From the NCBI RefSeq assembly GCF_000224145.3, contig NW_004190441.2:62001-126000 (forward strand): a DNA stretch of 64,000 bases. The letters are read 5' to 3'. The notes below the pieces were generated by a model, which made no database searches, had not been told where the DNA came from, and saw nothing but the letters and a program-made list of their open reading frames with translations. The translations under genes and the position numbers were made by a program. This DNA comes from Ciona intestinalis. Lineage: Eukaryota > Chordata > Ascidiacea > Phlebobranchia > Cionidae. Shown in pieces: positions 19,364 through 30,981 of the stretch; position 1 is the first letter of the stretch, and each line of letters starts with the position of its first letter.

Positions 19364-22300
19364 ATGAGCAAAGTTAACATGCCGGAAAACCTACAAACCA
19401 CGAGGTAAGCATAGTTGGAGTTAAACCAGCGAATTATTTCTGAAACAAGTTTACATTTCAAGTCGTGACGTTGACGTAGCTGATGATGTAATATTGGATC
19501 CTAACTGCGACCCTGACAACCCAGTTGTCGTTGATTACGACAGAGTGGTGGACGCGAAACAATGTATTGGGAGGGGGGTTGTGAGGACGCCATGCACGGT
19601 AGGGTGTTATTGTGTGCAAGGTTCACAACTTTAAATACATGGCCAATGAAATATGTTGATTTATTCATTCATGTATTTAAGTAAATAATAAATGTAGTAA
19701 CCAAATGAGCTGTAACGTTACGTAATATGCATACGTGATGTTTAGGCGCTAGTGTGTATATATGATAATTTCATATTTTCACAATATTTGTTTCACAGTG
19801 GTCGCGAATGTCCCATAATCTGGGCATCGATATCTTTTTCAAGAAGGAATTCATGCAGTTCACCGGAAGGTAACAATATAATTTCTAAATATTATTAAGA
19901 ACAAAACACAGTGAACGAAATATGACAGTTATTTTCAATCTAAATTTATCTTAACACGCAATATCCGGTCACAATAGTACGTGTTGTCGGCTGGTATGAC
20001 GTTTAGACACCGCCCACTTTTGGACCAATCAGAAGCCGGCGTTCGACGCTGTGAGGCAACACCATAATGCGTCACATACACAGTGATAATTTGAACGACG
20101 ACGTTGTTTTTTCAGGCGGTAATTTATCGCGGGTATAATGAACTTTTGATATTGTGAGTAAGATATACCATACCAACGAAAGAGACGTAACAGTAAAACT
20201 ACAGTCGCCATAACACACGTTTTAATACAACAGAAATACAAAACTTATTTGGTAAATAGCGTGACCGTTACACCTTAATGTTGACATTACATTGTAGTAA
20301 TCCTATGACCACACGCTGTGTATCAGGCATCTCCGTATACGGCCCACTATATATATTTTTATTCTCTCTGCTTATACACCATACACCACCATATGTGGAT
20401 ATATCATTTCGAAGAAACTGCATACATTTGCTAAACGTGTGTTCTATCTTAAACACCCGCACATTACAGTTTCAAGGACCGAGGTGCTTTATATTCGTTA
20501 CTAAAGCTAAGTGATGAACAACGTCGTGGTGGAGTAGTTACAACATCAGCTGGTAACCATGCACAAGCATTGGCCTACCAGGGGAGGAAGCTGAACATAC
20601 CGGTCACCGTGGTAATGCCGATGCAAGCTCCATTGGTGAAGGTGACGATCACGTTAATAACGGTTGCTTATAGGTTAAAAACATATCAGCCGTATCACAA
20701 TAATCAACCACAAAGTTACATACGTGGTAACTCGTAAGCGGGCACGAGGTGTATGAAACAGAACACCCGTGTTATTACGACTGTCGTTGCCCCGCCATGC
20801 GAGGATAAATAAGTTACATACGTGGTAACTCGTAAGTGGGCACGAGGTGTATGAAACAGAACACCGTTATAACGACTGTCATTGCCCCGCTATGCAAGGA
20901 TAAATAAGTTACATACGTGGTAACTCGTAAGCGGGCACGAGGTGTATAAAACAGAACACCCGTGTTATAATAACTGTCGTTGCTCTGCCATGCGAGGATA
21001 AATAAGTTACGTTCATTCATAACATCGTGTACTTAGACCGTATGTGGCATAGATATGACATGAACCACACACACATACGCCGTAGTAAGCATGAACTGTG
21101 TTTGCTCACAACACACGCGTTGTTTATGACGTCATATTTGTTGTGGTGGTTATATTGTACTACGTTTGTGACAGTATAATGGCGCGCCTACGTTTGTGAC
21201 AGTATAGTAGTCATCACAATGTATGTAGATCACTAATGTGCGCGATGAATAATAATATCATCTTTAAAACAGGGCTGAAGTAGAATAACAAATATTTTTA
21301 GTTCGTCAAATTGTGTTCTTTATTATTGCGGACGAACTAGTTTTCATTTCAAACAAATCCTACCCGTTGACTTATAAAGTAAAGTCATTGGGACATAACT
21401 TTATGAATTACGCCACCAGTTTAAATATAACCACTCTGCAGGTAAACAGTTGTAAAGATTTACAAGCCACCGTCATTCTACATGGACAACGATTCGACGA
21501 AGCGAAGTCGTACGCGATGGCTTACGGAAAGAAACACAACTTGTTGTATATTAACGGGTAATTATTAAGTTACATTTATCAAGCGTGGACGTATCTAATG
21601 CAGAAGAAGAAACGACATACGATTCTTGATATTCATTGAATAGATTCAAACATTTGTAGTTTTTTATTTTATTTTAGGCAACTCTGGCCTAAATCCTTGG
21701 GTGTTGGGGTAATGGGTCAACTCTGGCCTAAATCCCTGGGTGTTGGGGTAATGGGTCAACCCTGGCCTAAATCCCTGGGTGTTGGGGGTAATGAGTCAAC
21801 CCTGGCCTAAATCCCTGGGTGTTGGGGTAATGGGTTAACTCTGGTCTAAATCCCTGGGTGTTGGGGTAATGGGTCAACTCTGGCCTAAATCCCTGGGTGT
21901 TGGGGTAATGGGTCAACTCTGGTCTAAATCCCTGGGTGTTGGGGTAATGGGTCAACTCTGGTCTAAATCCCTGGGTGTTGGGGTAATGGGTCAACTCTGG
22001 CCTAAATCTCTGGGTGTTGGGGTAATGGGTCAACTCTGGTCTAAATCCCTGGGTGTTGGGGTAATGGGTCAACTCTGGCCTAAATCCCTGGGTGTTGGGG
22101 TAATGGGTCAACTCTGGTCTAAATCCCTGGGTGTTGGGGTAATGGGTCAACTCTGGTCTAAATCCCTGGGTGTTGGGGTAATGGGTCAACTCTGGCCTAA
22201 ATCCCTGGGTGTTGGGGTAATGGGTCAACTCTGGTCTAAATCCCTGGGTGTTGGGGTAATGGGTCAACTCTGGTCTAAATCCCTGGGTGTTGGGGTAATG

Positions 22301-24803
22301 GGTCAACTCTGGCCTAAATCCCTGGGTGTTGGGGTAATGGTCTAATTTATAGATCCTGGACAAGGACCTCACCTCTATCGTGATTATATAAGCAGGCCAT
22401 ATAGATCCGGCCATGCCTCTACCGAATGTGATTATAAGTTTCCTTCCCAGCTACGATCACCCCGATATATTGGCCGGTCAAGGGACCATCGGGTTGGAAA
22501 TCTTAGAAGACGTTCCTGACGTTGATTGTATTGTGGTCCCCATTGGTGGGGGAGGGCTGGTGGCTGGGATCGCTGCAGCCGCCAAACATATCAGACCGGA
22601 GATTAAAATTATTGTGAGTTGTTTGTATTGTTAATGGATGTAACTTGTTTATGACAGCCGTTATAACACGGATGCGCGATGTTCTGTTTCATACACTTCG
22701 TGCCTGCTTACGAGTTACCATGTATGTGACTTTGTGGGTGAATATTTGTTTAATGTATTGCTGACAATTTTGACAACCCGTTAGTGACCACTGGGTTGGA
22801 GAATTGTCGGTAATTGTCTTGCCCAAGGACACATACGCCCACAATGATCGTACAAGTTCTATTTTGCCTTTAATGTTAGCGCCATAAAATATCACAAACT
22901 ATTGCAAGCAGATAAAGACTTTTTGATACTTTAACTTTACTTTTATTGAAATGCTTCCATGATGAACCCCACTTTATCACATCCTGGTTCACACAGGGTG
23001 TTGAGTCGCAGAAATGTCCATCGTGGACGTCAGCTGTTAACAACGGGAAGCCCCTTCCATGCCCAATATCAAAGCAAGGAGCGAAGGATTCTATAACGGA
23101 TGGTTTGAGTGTTATTGAGGTAATGGGGTTGTATATAAAACAAAAGTATATGCGATATGTGTGGAAAACTATATCGTATGAAACAGTGGAGTGACATAAA
23201 CAACTCAGTGTGTTTTAATTTATATTGTGGGTTTAGAAGCCACGCTTTAATGTTTTAACGACTGTTATTTTTCTGCTAATTCCCTTCTCTTCGTTGTTTA
23301 ATTTTTTTTGCTACTGTTATCAATAACTATTGTTATGTTATGTAACAAACTACACTGCTTCGTATAAACCATTACACCGTGATTTATATTACAGGTTGGC
23401 GTGAATTCTTACGCCACCGCCCATCCACTGATGGATAAGATGGTTACTGTTAGCGAGGATTACGTTTGTACGGCCATCCTTCAACTTATGGAGTTCGAAA
23501 AGTCGGTGGTGGAAGGAGCTGGGGCGGCGGGGTTCGCTGCTATTATTGCGGGGTTGTTACCCGAGTTGCATGGACTCAAGTAAGTTGTGTAATGTCGTAT
23601 AAACGCGTGTACAACTGCATGCGTTGGGCACGCACGGTGCAGTGGTTTCGAATGATCGCCACGAACCCAAGGATGTGGCCGAAGCTTGACGTTGCTACCA
23701 TTGTGGGCGTTTGTGTTCTGGCGCAAGGCAATTAACGGTGTCGCAGTACATTTGAAAAAAATCACCCACGAAGTTACATATGTGGTAACTTCTAAGCGGG
23801 CATGAAGTGTATGAAACAGAACACTCGTGTTATAACAACTGTCGTTGCCCCGCCATATGGGAAGATAAATAGGTTAAAAAAGTTACATACGTGATAACTT
23901 GTAAGCGAGCACAAGGTTAAATCAACATCGAAACCATTAAATTAACCCCACGTATTCACCAAGGGTTGTGACCGTGTTATGTGGAGGAAACATCGATATC
24001 ACTACGTTGGGTCGAGTGATTGATCGCGCCCTCATGATGCAGGGAAGGCTGTGTAGATTCAACTGCATCATAAGTGATAGGGCTGGAGGGCTTGCTGAGA
24101 TATTGGGGATTGTTGCTGATGGTGGGGCGAGGTGGGTGGGTGTTGTACATGTTGTCTGTATAGGGTGGGGGAAGATGGGACACTTTTTCATTCTATTTTC
24201 TCGTTCTATTTTTAAGTATATAAAGAAAATCAACGAATCATAAAACCGTATCCTCACGACTCCCATAGCCCGTTGTTAATTGTTTAAACCACGATCAGTA
24301 TAGTTGGATATTATGTGCTAAAGGTGTCCCTTCATCCCCCACATAATATTATATTATAACACATGAACCTAAAGTAACGGTTACGGTTTATGTACTGCTG
24401 GCAACTCGGTGTAGATTTGTGGAAGTTCTTTTATAAAAAGCTTAATTTGTAAAAGGTCGTTTGAAAACAGTAACAACGGTAATCATACCTATGTAAATAC
24501 GTAGACGGGGAAAGGGGGAACTTTAGGTGAAAACTTGAACGGTTTATATAATATGTTGTTGGAAGCGCGATGTTCAAATGTAAAACCATTGCGACGTATA
24601 CACAATCGACACCACTGAACATTATTCACCTTTTTACTTCCAGTATCAAAGACATCATGCACGACCGCATGTCTCTCCCATCGTTCGTTTACAAGACATC
24701 CGTTCGATTGACAGTTGAGACACGTGACAAGAACCATGCGCGAAGTTTGAGGGAAAAATTGGAAGAACATTACGGGAGCGACCTAAACTGGAAAGCAGAA
24801 TAA
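19364..24803 (+). CDS. L-threonine ammonia-lyase (threonine dehydratase), PLP enzyme with ACT-like tail
   Basis: Ten exons (19364-19404, 19463-19598, 19799-19869, 20470-20641, 21442-21557, 22451-22613, 22997-23119, 23395-23579, 23964-24131, 24644-24803) sum to 1335 nt, 444 residues. The reaction expected is deamination of L-threonine to 2-oxobutyrate and ammonia, with L-serine as a possible second substrate. Fold-type II PLP marks: [12 protein letters not shown] with the Schiff-base lysine near residue 85, [11 protein letters not shown], the phosphate loop [10 protein letters not shown] near 209-218, and LCGGNID for the pyridine nitrogen. The last 75 or so residues ([28 protein letters not shown], then [17 protein letters not shown]) look like one ACT-type regulatory unit, as in the one-ACT class of bacterial enzymes. 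No transit peptide is obvious. Serine racemase is the main alternative, but the ACT-like tail argues against it. Confidence 0.93.
20725..21012. repeat. Tandem array of the ~98-bp SINE head unit, 3 copies
   Basis: Each unit holds GTAACTCGTAAGCGGGCACG, AGGTGTATGAAACAGAACAC and GCCCCGCCATGCGAGGATAA, and units meet at AAGTTACATACGTGGTAACT. Units differ at single sites and one has lost a few bases. Lies in intron 4 of the threonine ammonia-lyase gene. Confidence 0.8.
21676..22345. repeat. 39-bp minisatellite, 17 copies
   Basis: The unit reads TAAATCCCTGGGTGTTGGGG, then TAATGGGTCAACTCTGGCC, with a C/T variant in the last bases (CTGGCC or CTGGTC). From copy 6 the variants run C-T-T, C-T, C-T-T, C-T-T, C, so a 117-bp higher-order unit is visible with one missing member. 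Since 39 is a multiple of three and the unit has no stop, long frames exist on both strands (13-residue repeats), but the array sits wholly inside intron 5 between phase-matched exons, so I read it as non-coding. Confidence 0.95.
22645..22860 (+). mobile_element. Composite SINE-like repeat, head plus middle
   Basis: GCCGTTATAACACGGATGCG, GACAACCCGTTAGTGACCAC and GTCTTGCCCAAGGACACATA are present. The distal B-box end is missing. Intron 6 of the threonine ammonia-lyase gene. Confidence 0.65.
23245..23330 (+). repeat. CGAAGAG-type repeat, partial
   Basis: Reads TTTTAACGACTGTTATTTTT, CTGCTAATTCCCTTCTCTTC and GTTGTTTAATTTTTTTTGCT. The CGAAGAG end is lost. Confidence 0.5.
23605..23885 (-). mobile_element. 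Composite SINE-like repeat, inverted, nearly complete
   Basis: On the + strand it runs from the distal end (GTTTCGAATGATCGCCACGA, CTTGACGTTGCTACCATTGT, GGGCGTTTGTGTTCTGGC) to the head (GTGTTATAACAACTGTCGTT). GTGGTTTCGAATGATC at 23640 takes the B-box position. Intron 8 of the threonine ammonia-lyase gene. Confidence 0.6.
24159..24345. mobile_element. MITE copy, near full length
   Basis: Left tip TAGGGTGGGGGAAGATGGGA, right tip GGTGTCCCTTCATCCCCCAC, about 27 bp after a donor of the threonine ammonia-lyase gene. Confidence 0.8.
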
Positions 24804-24818
24804 AAATGGAAAACTTTA

Positions 24819-24824
24819 AATAAA
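24819..24824 (+). terminator. Polyadenylation signal AATAAA
   Basis: 16 bp after the stop codon. A second AATAAA overlaps the stop itself. Confidence 0.55.
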
Positions 24825-24885
24825 AAAACAATCTCATTCAATAGTTTACCACGGTGAAGCTCAAGTACATCAAATATATATATAG

Positions 24886-25052
24886 TACTGTGGGGTAAGA
24901 TGGCACTTAATATCCCATATTTCCCAATCGTGTTTTTAACAATCAACATTGTTTAGAGTCATGAGGATACTGTTATACAATTCTGTAAATATTCTTAGTT
25001 TACTACCGAATGGGACGATAAAAAAGCACCACGTCCCATCTTACCTCACCCA
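24886..25052. mobile_element. MITE copy, old subfamily
   Basis: Tips ACTGTGGGGTAAGATGGCAC and GTCCCATCTTACCTCACCCA. The interior differs from the main family (ATATCCCATATTTCCCAATC) and is shared with the copy at 32385-32605, so these two form a subgroup. Confidence 0.65.
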
Positions 25053-25477
25053 GCAGTGCTAGATGTTTTGCACACATATATATACACCATGCTTTAAAGT
25101 TGTTTTATATTCGTACATTACATCGTGACCTTTATTTCACTGAAGACATTAGTTACGGATCGTGTTTTGCATTTTGTGCCGCGCTTATAACTTTGTTCAA
25201 ATCATTTCTTTCTGTAACGTCTTGTGAAGATAAAACGATGAAATATTTTACAAATGTATTTACGTTGTACTATATTATAAAGCAAGTGTCTTTAATCAAA
25301 TGAAGTTTATATGAGATGGAGATAAACAGTGTGAAACACAGAAGCAACAATACTATAAACAGTTCAAATACCAATCACACAGCTTATCAATTGCATATAA
25401 AACAAATTGTAGAATAATTGCTAAAAATCTGCATTAAAATAAACACAAGTGCTAGATATGTATAAACAGGAGTAAGA

Positions 25478-28400
25478 TTAAGCCTTGGATGTAATACATG
25501 ACTTTATGTGATCCATATATGAATAAGCAGCATATGCAGTAAAACTTACAATGGCCAGCCCAATCGACCATTTAAATAAAGTGGGAACCCTTGATGGTTG
25601 TCCCACTTTGCCCCATGGTAAGTTGCTCGAATATATGGATGATGTTGCAACACTGCGTTGCATCGGATTTCCTTTAATTCGATCCAACACTTCATCTGCC
25701 GCGCGTACACCTGACTCAACAGCGCCATCTAGGTAACCCACCCAACGTCGTGCCGTCTCCGTTCCCCCCCAATGTACCCTGGGGTAAAACAAGTGAAACA
25801 AGCGTGAAACAAGTAGTAAAACAAGCGCCGTGGTTATACCACACCTACCTAATGAATGGTATCCACAATGCTTGGTGGAAATACATGAGACATCCAGGTT
25901 GCATGATACCAACAGGGGCCCCCCCTATATATTCCTCTTTACTCCAATCCTTATCAATATAATGAATCAACTCTGTCCGACTTTCCTCGCCCAACAAAGA
26001 CACCAAACATTTCACGACTGCTTCCTTGCGTTCATCGACCTGCGTGTGGGGGTGTGGGGATAAACTATGAACCACCACCAATAACAATGCCTGGTCAATA
26101 TGTGGAAATGGGCAAACCTCACCCATATATAGGATACCACAACAAACACCACTGTTGTCATCCGATTGTAAACTTGTGTGCACCAACGACATTTATCATA
26201 CTTGCCACTAGTGTTGGCTGGGTTATCAAATTGTGACAATAAAATGGAACTAATTTGATGGTAAAGTTGCGATATAACCGTAAAGTTGTCCCACCACAAC
26301 GCAGATAATTATATTCTCTATGTGCGAGGTGAAGAACTTATTATTTATGCCCGTTATACTGTAAATAATATCTACATTTCAACCAACCAAATATATTAAA
26401 CCAACTAACAGATTTATTCGTCCAGTAAGCAGCATGTTCTCCACCAATAAAAGCAACCAATGCAGGGTTACCTCGATGCGACGTCGCATCAAATGTAACT
26501 GACAAGGGACCAACAGACTTGGAGGGAACAACGAACGCGGTTTCGCCTGAATCTCCGTTTTCCTGGATATTGAACAACATTTATTAAATAAATGTTAAGT
26601 TGTTCACAATCAACCTATTATTCAAACCTTCCAGGCTTCATATTTACCTTGGTTCGGGATTTAGTGTTTGCTTTTCCTGGTCTCACATACCAACATATGG
26701 GGTATTGGGATAAATATTCGGGTATAAAGGAAACTATTACTTTATAAACATTTAACACTCAGTAAGCGGGAAAATAAATCACAACACCAACACAACATTG
26801 TTTCAAAATTTCCACAACATTGTTAAAATATAAATAACCATAAAAATGTGACACTTTGCGCACTATAATATTAATGCTGCATGAGAGGCATTGCTGCCGA
26901 CTGCTTGGTGATTCTTGGCAGTCAAACTCCAACCCAAGCTTGTTATTGCTGTTAAGTTGGTTTGAACGCAATATACTCGGTACAAGTTTCCCATGGAACC
27001 TCACCTTCCAGAAAGCCGACTTATAAGTGAGCGTACATTTGATGAGGTGACCCATCGGCATCCGCATGCTTAGTTGCGATCGTTCGTACGGTAGCGGTGG
27101 ATTGAAGTGGATGCGATTCACCAGGTGTGGAGGGGAGGTGCATATTATGTGTTTGGCTTTGTATGTATCACCCTGCTTGGTGGTGAGTGTTGCAAAGTCA
27201 TTGTTGCTCTGGAAAGCAATGGGGTGGTTAACATTCAGTATTGTAGCAAATTTATTCACGTAAAGTTACATACGTGGTAAGCTGGCATGAGGTTTATAAA
27301 ACAGAACACCCGTGTTATAACAAATGTCGTTACCCGGCCATGCAAGGATAGAAAAGATAGCTATTATATTGGTAAGGTATTTATATATTATCCAAGATAT
27401 ATTACCTGATCAATAGACACAACAGGGCAACCCAACATTATCTTGGCTGAAGTAATTCTGTCTTTCAACTTCTCAATCAACTGGTAGGTTGTTCCCTTTA
27501 TAAGAATCACAATAGTCAAATAAAATTAATTATATACAATGTCACAGTCGAACTAGCAGTGAAGCTTTCACAACAAAACTTCCGCCTGCCAGGTTTGTTG
27601 AGCTTTACTACAAGAACGCCGGCCTCACACAAAGTTTGAGTTTTAAAACTTAAGGAACTAATTGTCCATCGCTAAATACAATTTATCTATTTCAAAATGT
27701 GACGCACTAATTCAAACTATATGAACAAAATTAGCAAACCAAGATTATTTACATTAAGTTGAAACTCTTGAGCGGCCCCGTCAATCTGATCCACCAAGAA
27801 CCTGAACCCCCCGGCCAACGAACAGTAATAAAGGATGTAGAACAAGGAAAGTTGAGAAGGTTCGCATCCGAACACAACTCGCAACGTACATGCAAAGAGT
27901 TCTTTACTGGCTTTGGGGGGGGGGAAGGGGGGGGGGAAATTTTTTTTTACCCCCCGGGGATTTTAAAAGGTTTTTTTTTAAAACAATTCAAAAAGGGTAA
28001 AACCCCCCCCCCCCCCAATATAAATCAATTATAAATTCATTCATGCTATAAAAATAAGCTATCAAATATTAACTTTTGACATATATACTGTCAAGTTAGA
28101 TATATTGGTTTTAAAATAACATTCATCTATAAATGCCAATTGTTAACATACTTTCAAACATGAAGTTTTGATCAGCAAATGTTTGAACTGTTATTTTATC
28201 CCAGGCAGCAGCATTGGGACATTTGATTGGATTGTCCGGATCTACTTTGTTCGCCATTGATTCCATCTGGACGTGAGAAATACAATGTTTGTGAAGTGAA
28301 ATGTGGGGGAGCTTGTATCAGAAAATGTTATTTTACAACACGCAAATGCACGATGTTAATTGACATGAAAATAAAGCAGAAAAAATAAGAGATCAAACGT

Positions 28401-29679
28401 TGTTGCCGAAGTTTTGGTTTTAATGAATAATAAACCGTTGTTTAATACTGAAGATAAGTGATTAATAAATGGGCTCTAAGCACCAGCTTTAAAATAAGTT
28501 GTATTTTACAACCATGTACTTTAACGAGCAAAAACGTTTATTTAACCGAGAATCAACATTTATTTTGTGATTAACTCGTGTTGACTTAATACAGCATTGT
28601 TGCACATAGGCACGTACACAACAGATGTCAAACCTTTGAACTAATGATAATATTACATTGTCATTGACAGTGGAAAATATTAAAATAATGTTAAAAAATA
28701 CTCTATTTTTCAAATTTTGCACAAAATCTGGGGGGGGGCTAAAAAAAAAATAAACTTACAGTTGTCAAACATAAGGAATCTCATCTTACTGTAAAAGGTA
28801 AGTTACATTCATTCATTTATGATGTCACCTCTGTTTTAAAAGTAAGGCAGCTTGTCACCCTAGTAGTCCCTAATGTTACGAGCTTGCCACAAATCGCTTT
28901 TCACCAATAGAGCAAGAAAACAAAACTACCTTTTTCAATGTCCGATCCATATCAATAAGTTCAAATATCCCAATAGAGGGGATGAGACCAGAATAAGTTG
29001 AAATATTCTCCAAGCTATGCAATGCAATCTTCTTCCTTCCCTCAACAAACTGGGGCCTGGTTGATAATCCAAACTCCTTGATGAGGTTCATCACATTGTG
29101 CTGGGAGCTGTGGGGGGGAGGGGGGTATCATGAATACATTTAAATTATCTCTATGAATACAGTAATAAAGATCGTATTAATTAAAACAAACAAAAAGAAA
29201 ATGAATTACCAGAAAAAAAACAATGAATGTTAAGTGTGAAGAAATTGTATTTTTATGAACGAATCTCATCGGTGGACCACCCTATACAGCAAGGAATCAA
29301 ACCCAGATTTTCTTACAAACCAGCTTGGTATTCGTTATAATCTGGTACGTAATAGTAGATATATTAGTAGTCATGTTGTAACGGTATGGTAGATACGAAG
29401 ATACCTGCTAACCCAGTGACCACCCAAGTCCCAATCGTCTGTTCCATCCAATACGGGCAACTCTGCTTGTTGGAGTCGACCACCAAGCCGGTCTATATTT
29501 CACCAACATAAGTAAGTTAGATAATTGTTTGTTAGTTATTATGCCAATTTATGTGAAGACTTACCATTTGCTTCGAAAACCGCGACTTTCAAGTCACTGC
29601 AAGTCTTAAAGAGATGATAGCAACATGTTAGGCCAGATAAACCACCGCCTATAACAGCAACATCATATTCTTCCCGCAT
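25478..29679 (-). CDS. Flavin-containing amine oxidase, MAO-like, without the flavin-linking Cys
   Basis: Ten exons in transcription order: 29679-29565, 29492-29405, 29107-28930, 28266-28152, 27910-27753, 27495-27406, 27208-27005, 26562-26410, 26039-25849, 25778-25478; about 530 residues, close to human MAO-A/B. Marks: Rossmann glycines in MREEYDVAVIGGGLSGL (residues 11-16); FEANDRLGGRL; GGHWVSSSQHNV; FGCEPSQLS; RIHFNPPLPYERSQ; FVVPSKSVGPLSVTF; WGGTETARRWVGYLDGAVES. A C-terminal hydrophobic helix (WSIGLAIVSFTAYAAYSY) before a short polar end looks like a tail anchor, in MAO for the outer mitochondrial membrane. Oxidative deamination of an amine with FAD is expected. Odd: the segment equal to MAO Ser-Gly-Gly-Cys-Tyr reads Ile-Gly-Gly-Ala-Pro (YIGGAPVGIM), so FAD cannot be bound through that cysteine, and one tyrosine of the aromatic cage is missing; the other (VGYLDG) is kept. 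Substrate is therefore uncertain. The acceptor of exon 5 abuts a low-quality G run. Confidence 0.88.
27255..27345 (-). mobile_element. SINE-like head, single unit
   Basis: AGTTACATACGTGGTAAGCT through GTGTTATAACAAATGTCGTT. It lies just upstream (in transcription) of amine oxidase exon 7. Confidence 0.6.
27917..28017. other. Homopolymer-distorted, probably low-quality patch
   Basis: Long stretched runs of G, A, T and C follow one another (GGGGGGGGGG, TTTTTTTT, AAAAGG, CCCCCCCCCCCCCCC). It resembles the tail of a poor Sanger read more than genomic DNA. It sits in the amine oxidase intron directly beside the exon 5 acceptor, where the - strand should have a pyrimidine tract. Confidence 0.6.
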
Positions 29680-30044
29680 AACTACAATAACTTTATTCTA
29701 ATATTTCTTTTGATTTAAGACTGTTCTGTGTCAATCAATAACATTAGTTAAAGTTAGAACACGTAAACGTTCATGAAAGTTTTCCGGTTGCTGCGTAACC
29801 TACGTTTCAGGTTTTGCTTCAGCTGACTTTAAATACTCCAGTTCATCATGACTCAGCACTTCTGCACATTCTAGGGAACATGTGACGACACACTGTGTAG
29901 CAATGCCACGACTAACTCAAATACTGGCTAGTGCACCAGCACATCTACGAATGTAAGACACCACATGAACGCAGTCGCATTGGGAATCTTGAATGACAAC
30001 ACCAACTCAAGGTCGATATTACATAAACTACAATACGAATGAAT

Positions 30045-30195
30045 GTAACTTGCTTTATCCTCGCATGGTCGAAAAACGACAGTCGTCATTGTTCTGTTTC
30101 ACACACCTTGTGCCCACTTACAAGTTACCACGTATGTAACTTTGTGGGTGATTGTTTTTTTTAGGTATGGCTGATAACTTGGACAACCCAAAGAT
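30045..30195 (+). mobile_element. SINE-like repeat, head plus start of middle
   Basis: GTAACTTGCTTTATCCTCGC, CACACACCTTGTGCCCACTT and GGCTGATAACTTGGACAACC. The first half of the head is damaged. Confidence 0.55.
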
Positions 30196-30481
30196 ATACC
30201 CACAATGGTGGTCGTTGCAATGTATATTCGTATTGTATGGAGTCTGTGCTTAAATACTACTGTTGCTGCTACCAGCCTAACGTAATATTATAAATAAATA
30301 AATAGTTCTAAATAGATCTTGAAGTTTAAACATTTATTGTATCAGCAGTTGATATGCGGCGCCAAGTCAGGATATTTACATCTATGGCAGATGAAACGTT
30401 GCAACAATATTTATTTCTTCACAATATTGAAAGTTTGTTTTACATCGAAGATTCCGAACACGCCCAGGAGACTGCTTCGCT

Positions 30482-30981
30482 NNNNNNNNNNNNNNNNNNN
30501 NNNNNNNNNNNNNNNNNNNNNNNNNNNNNNNNNNNNNNNNNNNNNNNNNNNNNNNNNNNNNNNNNNNNNNNNNNNNNNNNNNNNNNNNNNNNNNNNNNNN
30601 NNNNNNNNNNNNNNNNNNNNNNNNNNNNNNNNNNNNNNNNNNNNNNNNNNNNNNNNNNNNNNNNNNNNNNNNNNNNNNNNNNNNNNNNNNNNNNNNNNNN
30701 NNNNNNNNNNNNNNNNNNNNNNNNNNNNNNNNNNNNNNNNNNNNNNNNNNNNNNNNNNNNNNNNNNNNNNNNNNNNNNNNNNNNNNNNNNNNNNNNNNNN
30801 NNNNNNNNNNNNNNNNNNNNNNNNNNNNNNNNNNNNNNNNNNNNNNNNNNNNNNNNNNNNNNNNNNNNNNNNNNNNNNNNNNNNNNNNNNNNNNNNNNNN
30901 NNNNNNNNNNNNNNNNNNNNNNNNNNNNNNNNNNNNNNNNNNNNNNNNNNNNNNNNNNNNNNNNNNNNNNNNNNNNNNNNN
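30482..30981. other. Assembly gap (500 N)
   Basis: A round 500, so probably a size-unknown placeholder. All open frames spanning it are artefacts of reading N as open. Confidence 0.99.

Larger units (their letters stand above)
24804..25477. other. Convergent 3' intergenic stretch
   Basis: Lies between the 3' ends of threonine ammonia-lyase (+) and the amine oxidase (-). Holds one MITE and AT-rich 3' UTR-like DNA. No ORF of interest. Confidence 0.5.

Noticed and set aside
21767-22414. Long repeat-protein frames on both strands (13-residue repeats)
   Set aside because: Produced by a 39-bp minisatellite inside an intron whose flanking exons join in phase; no start context or splice support.
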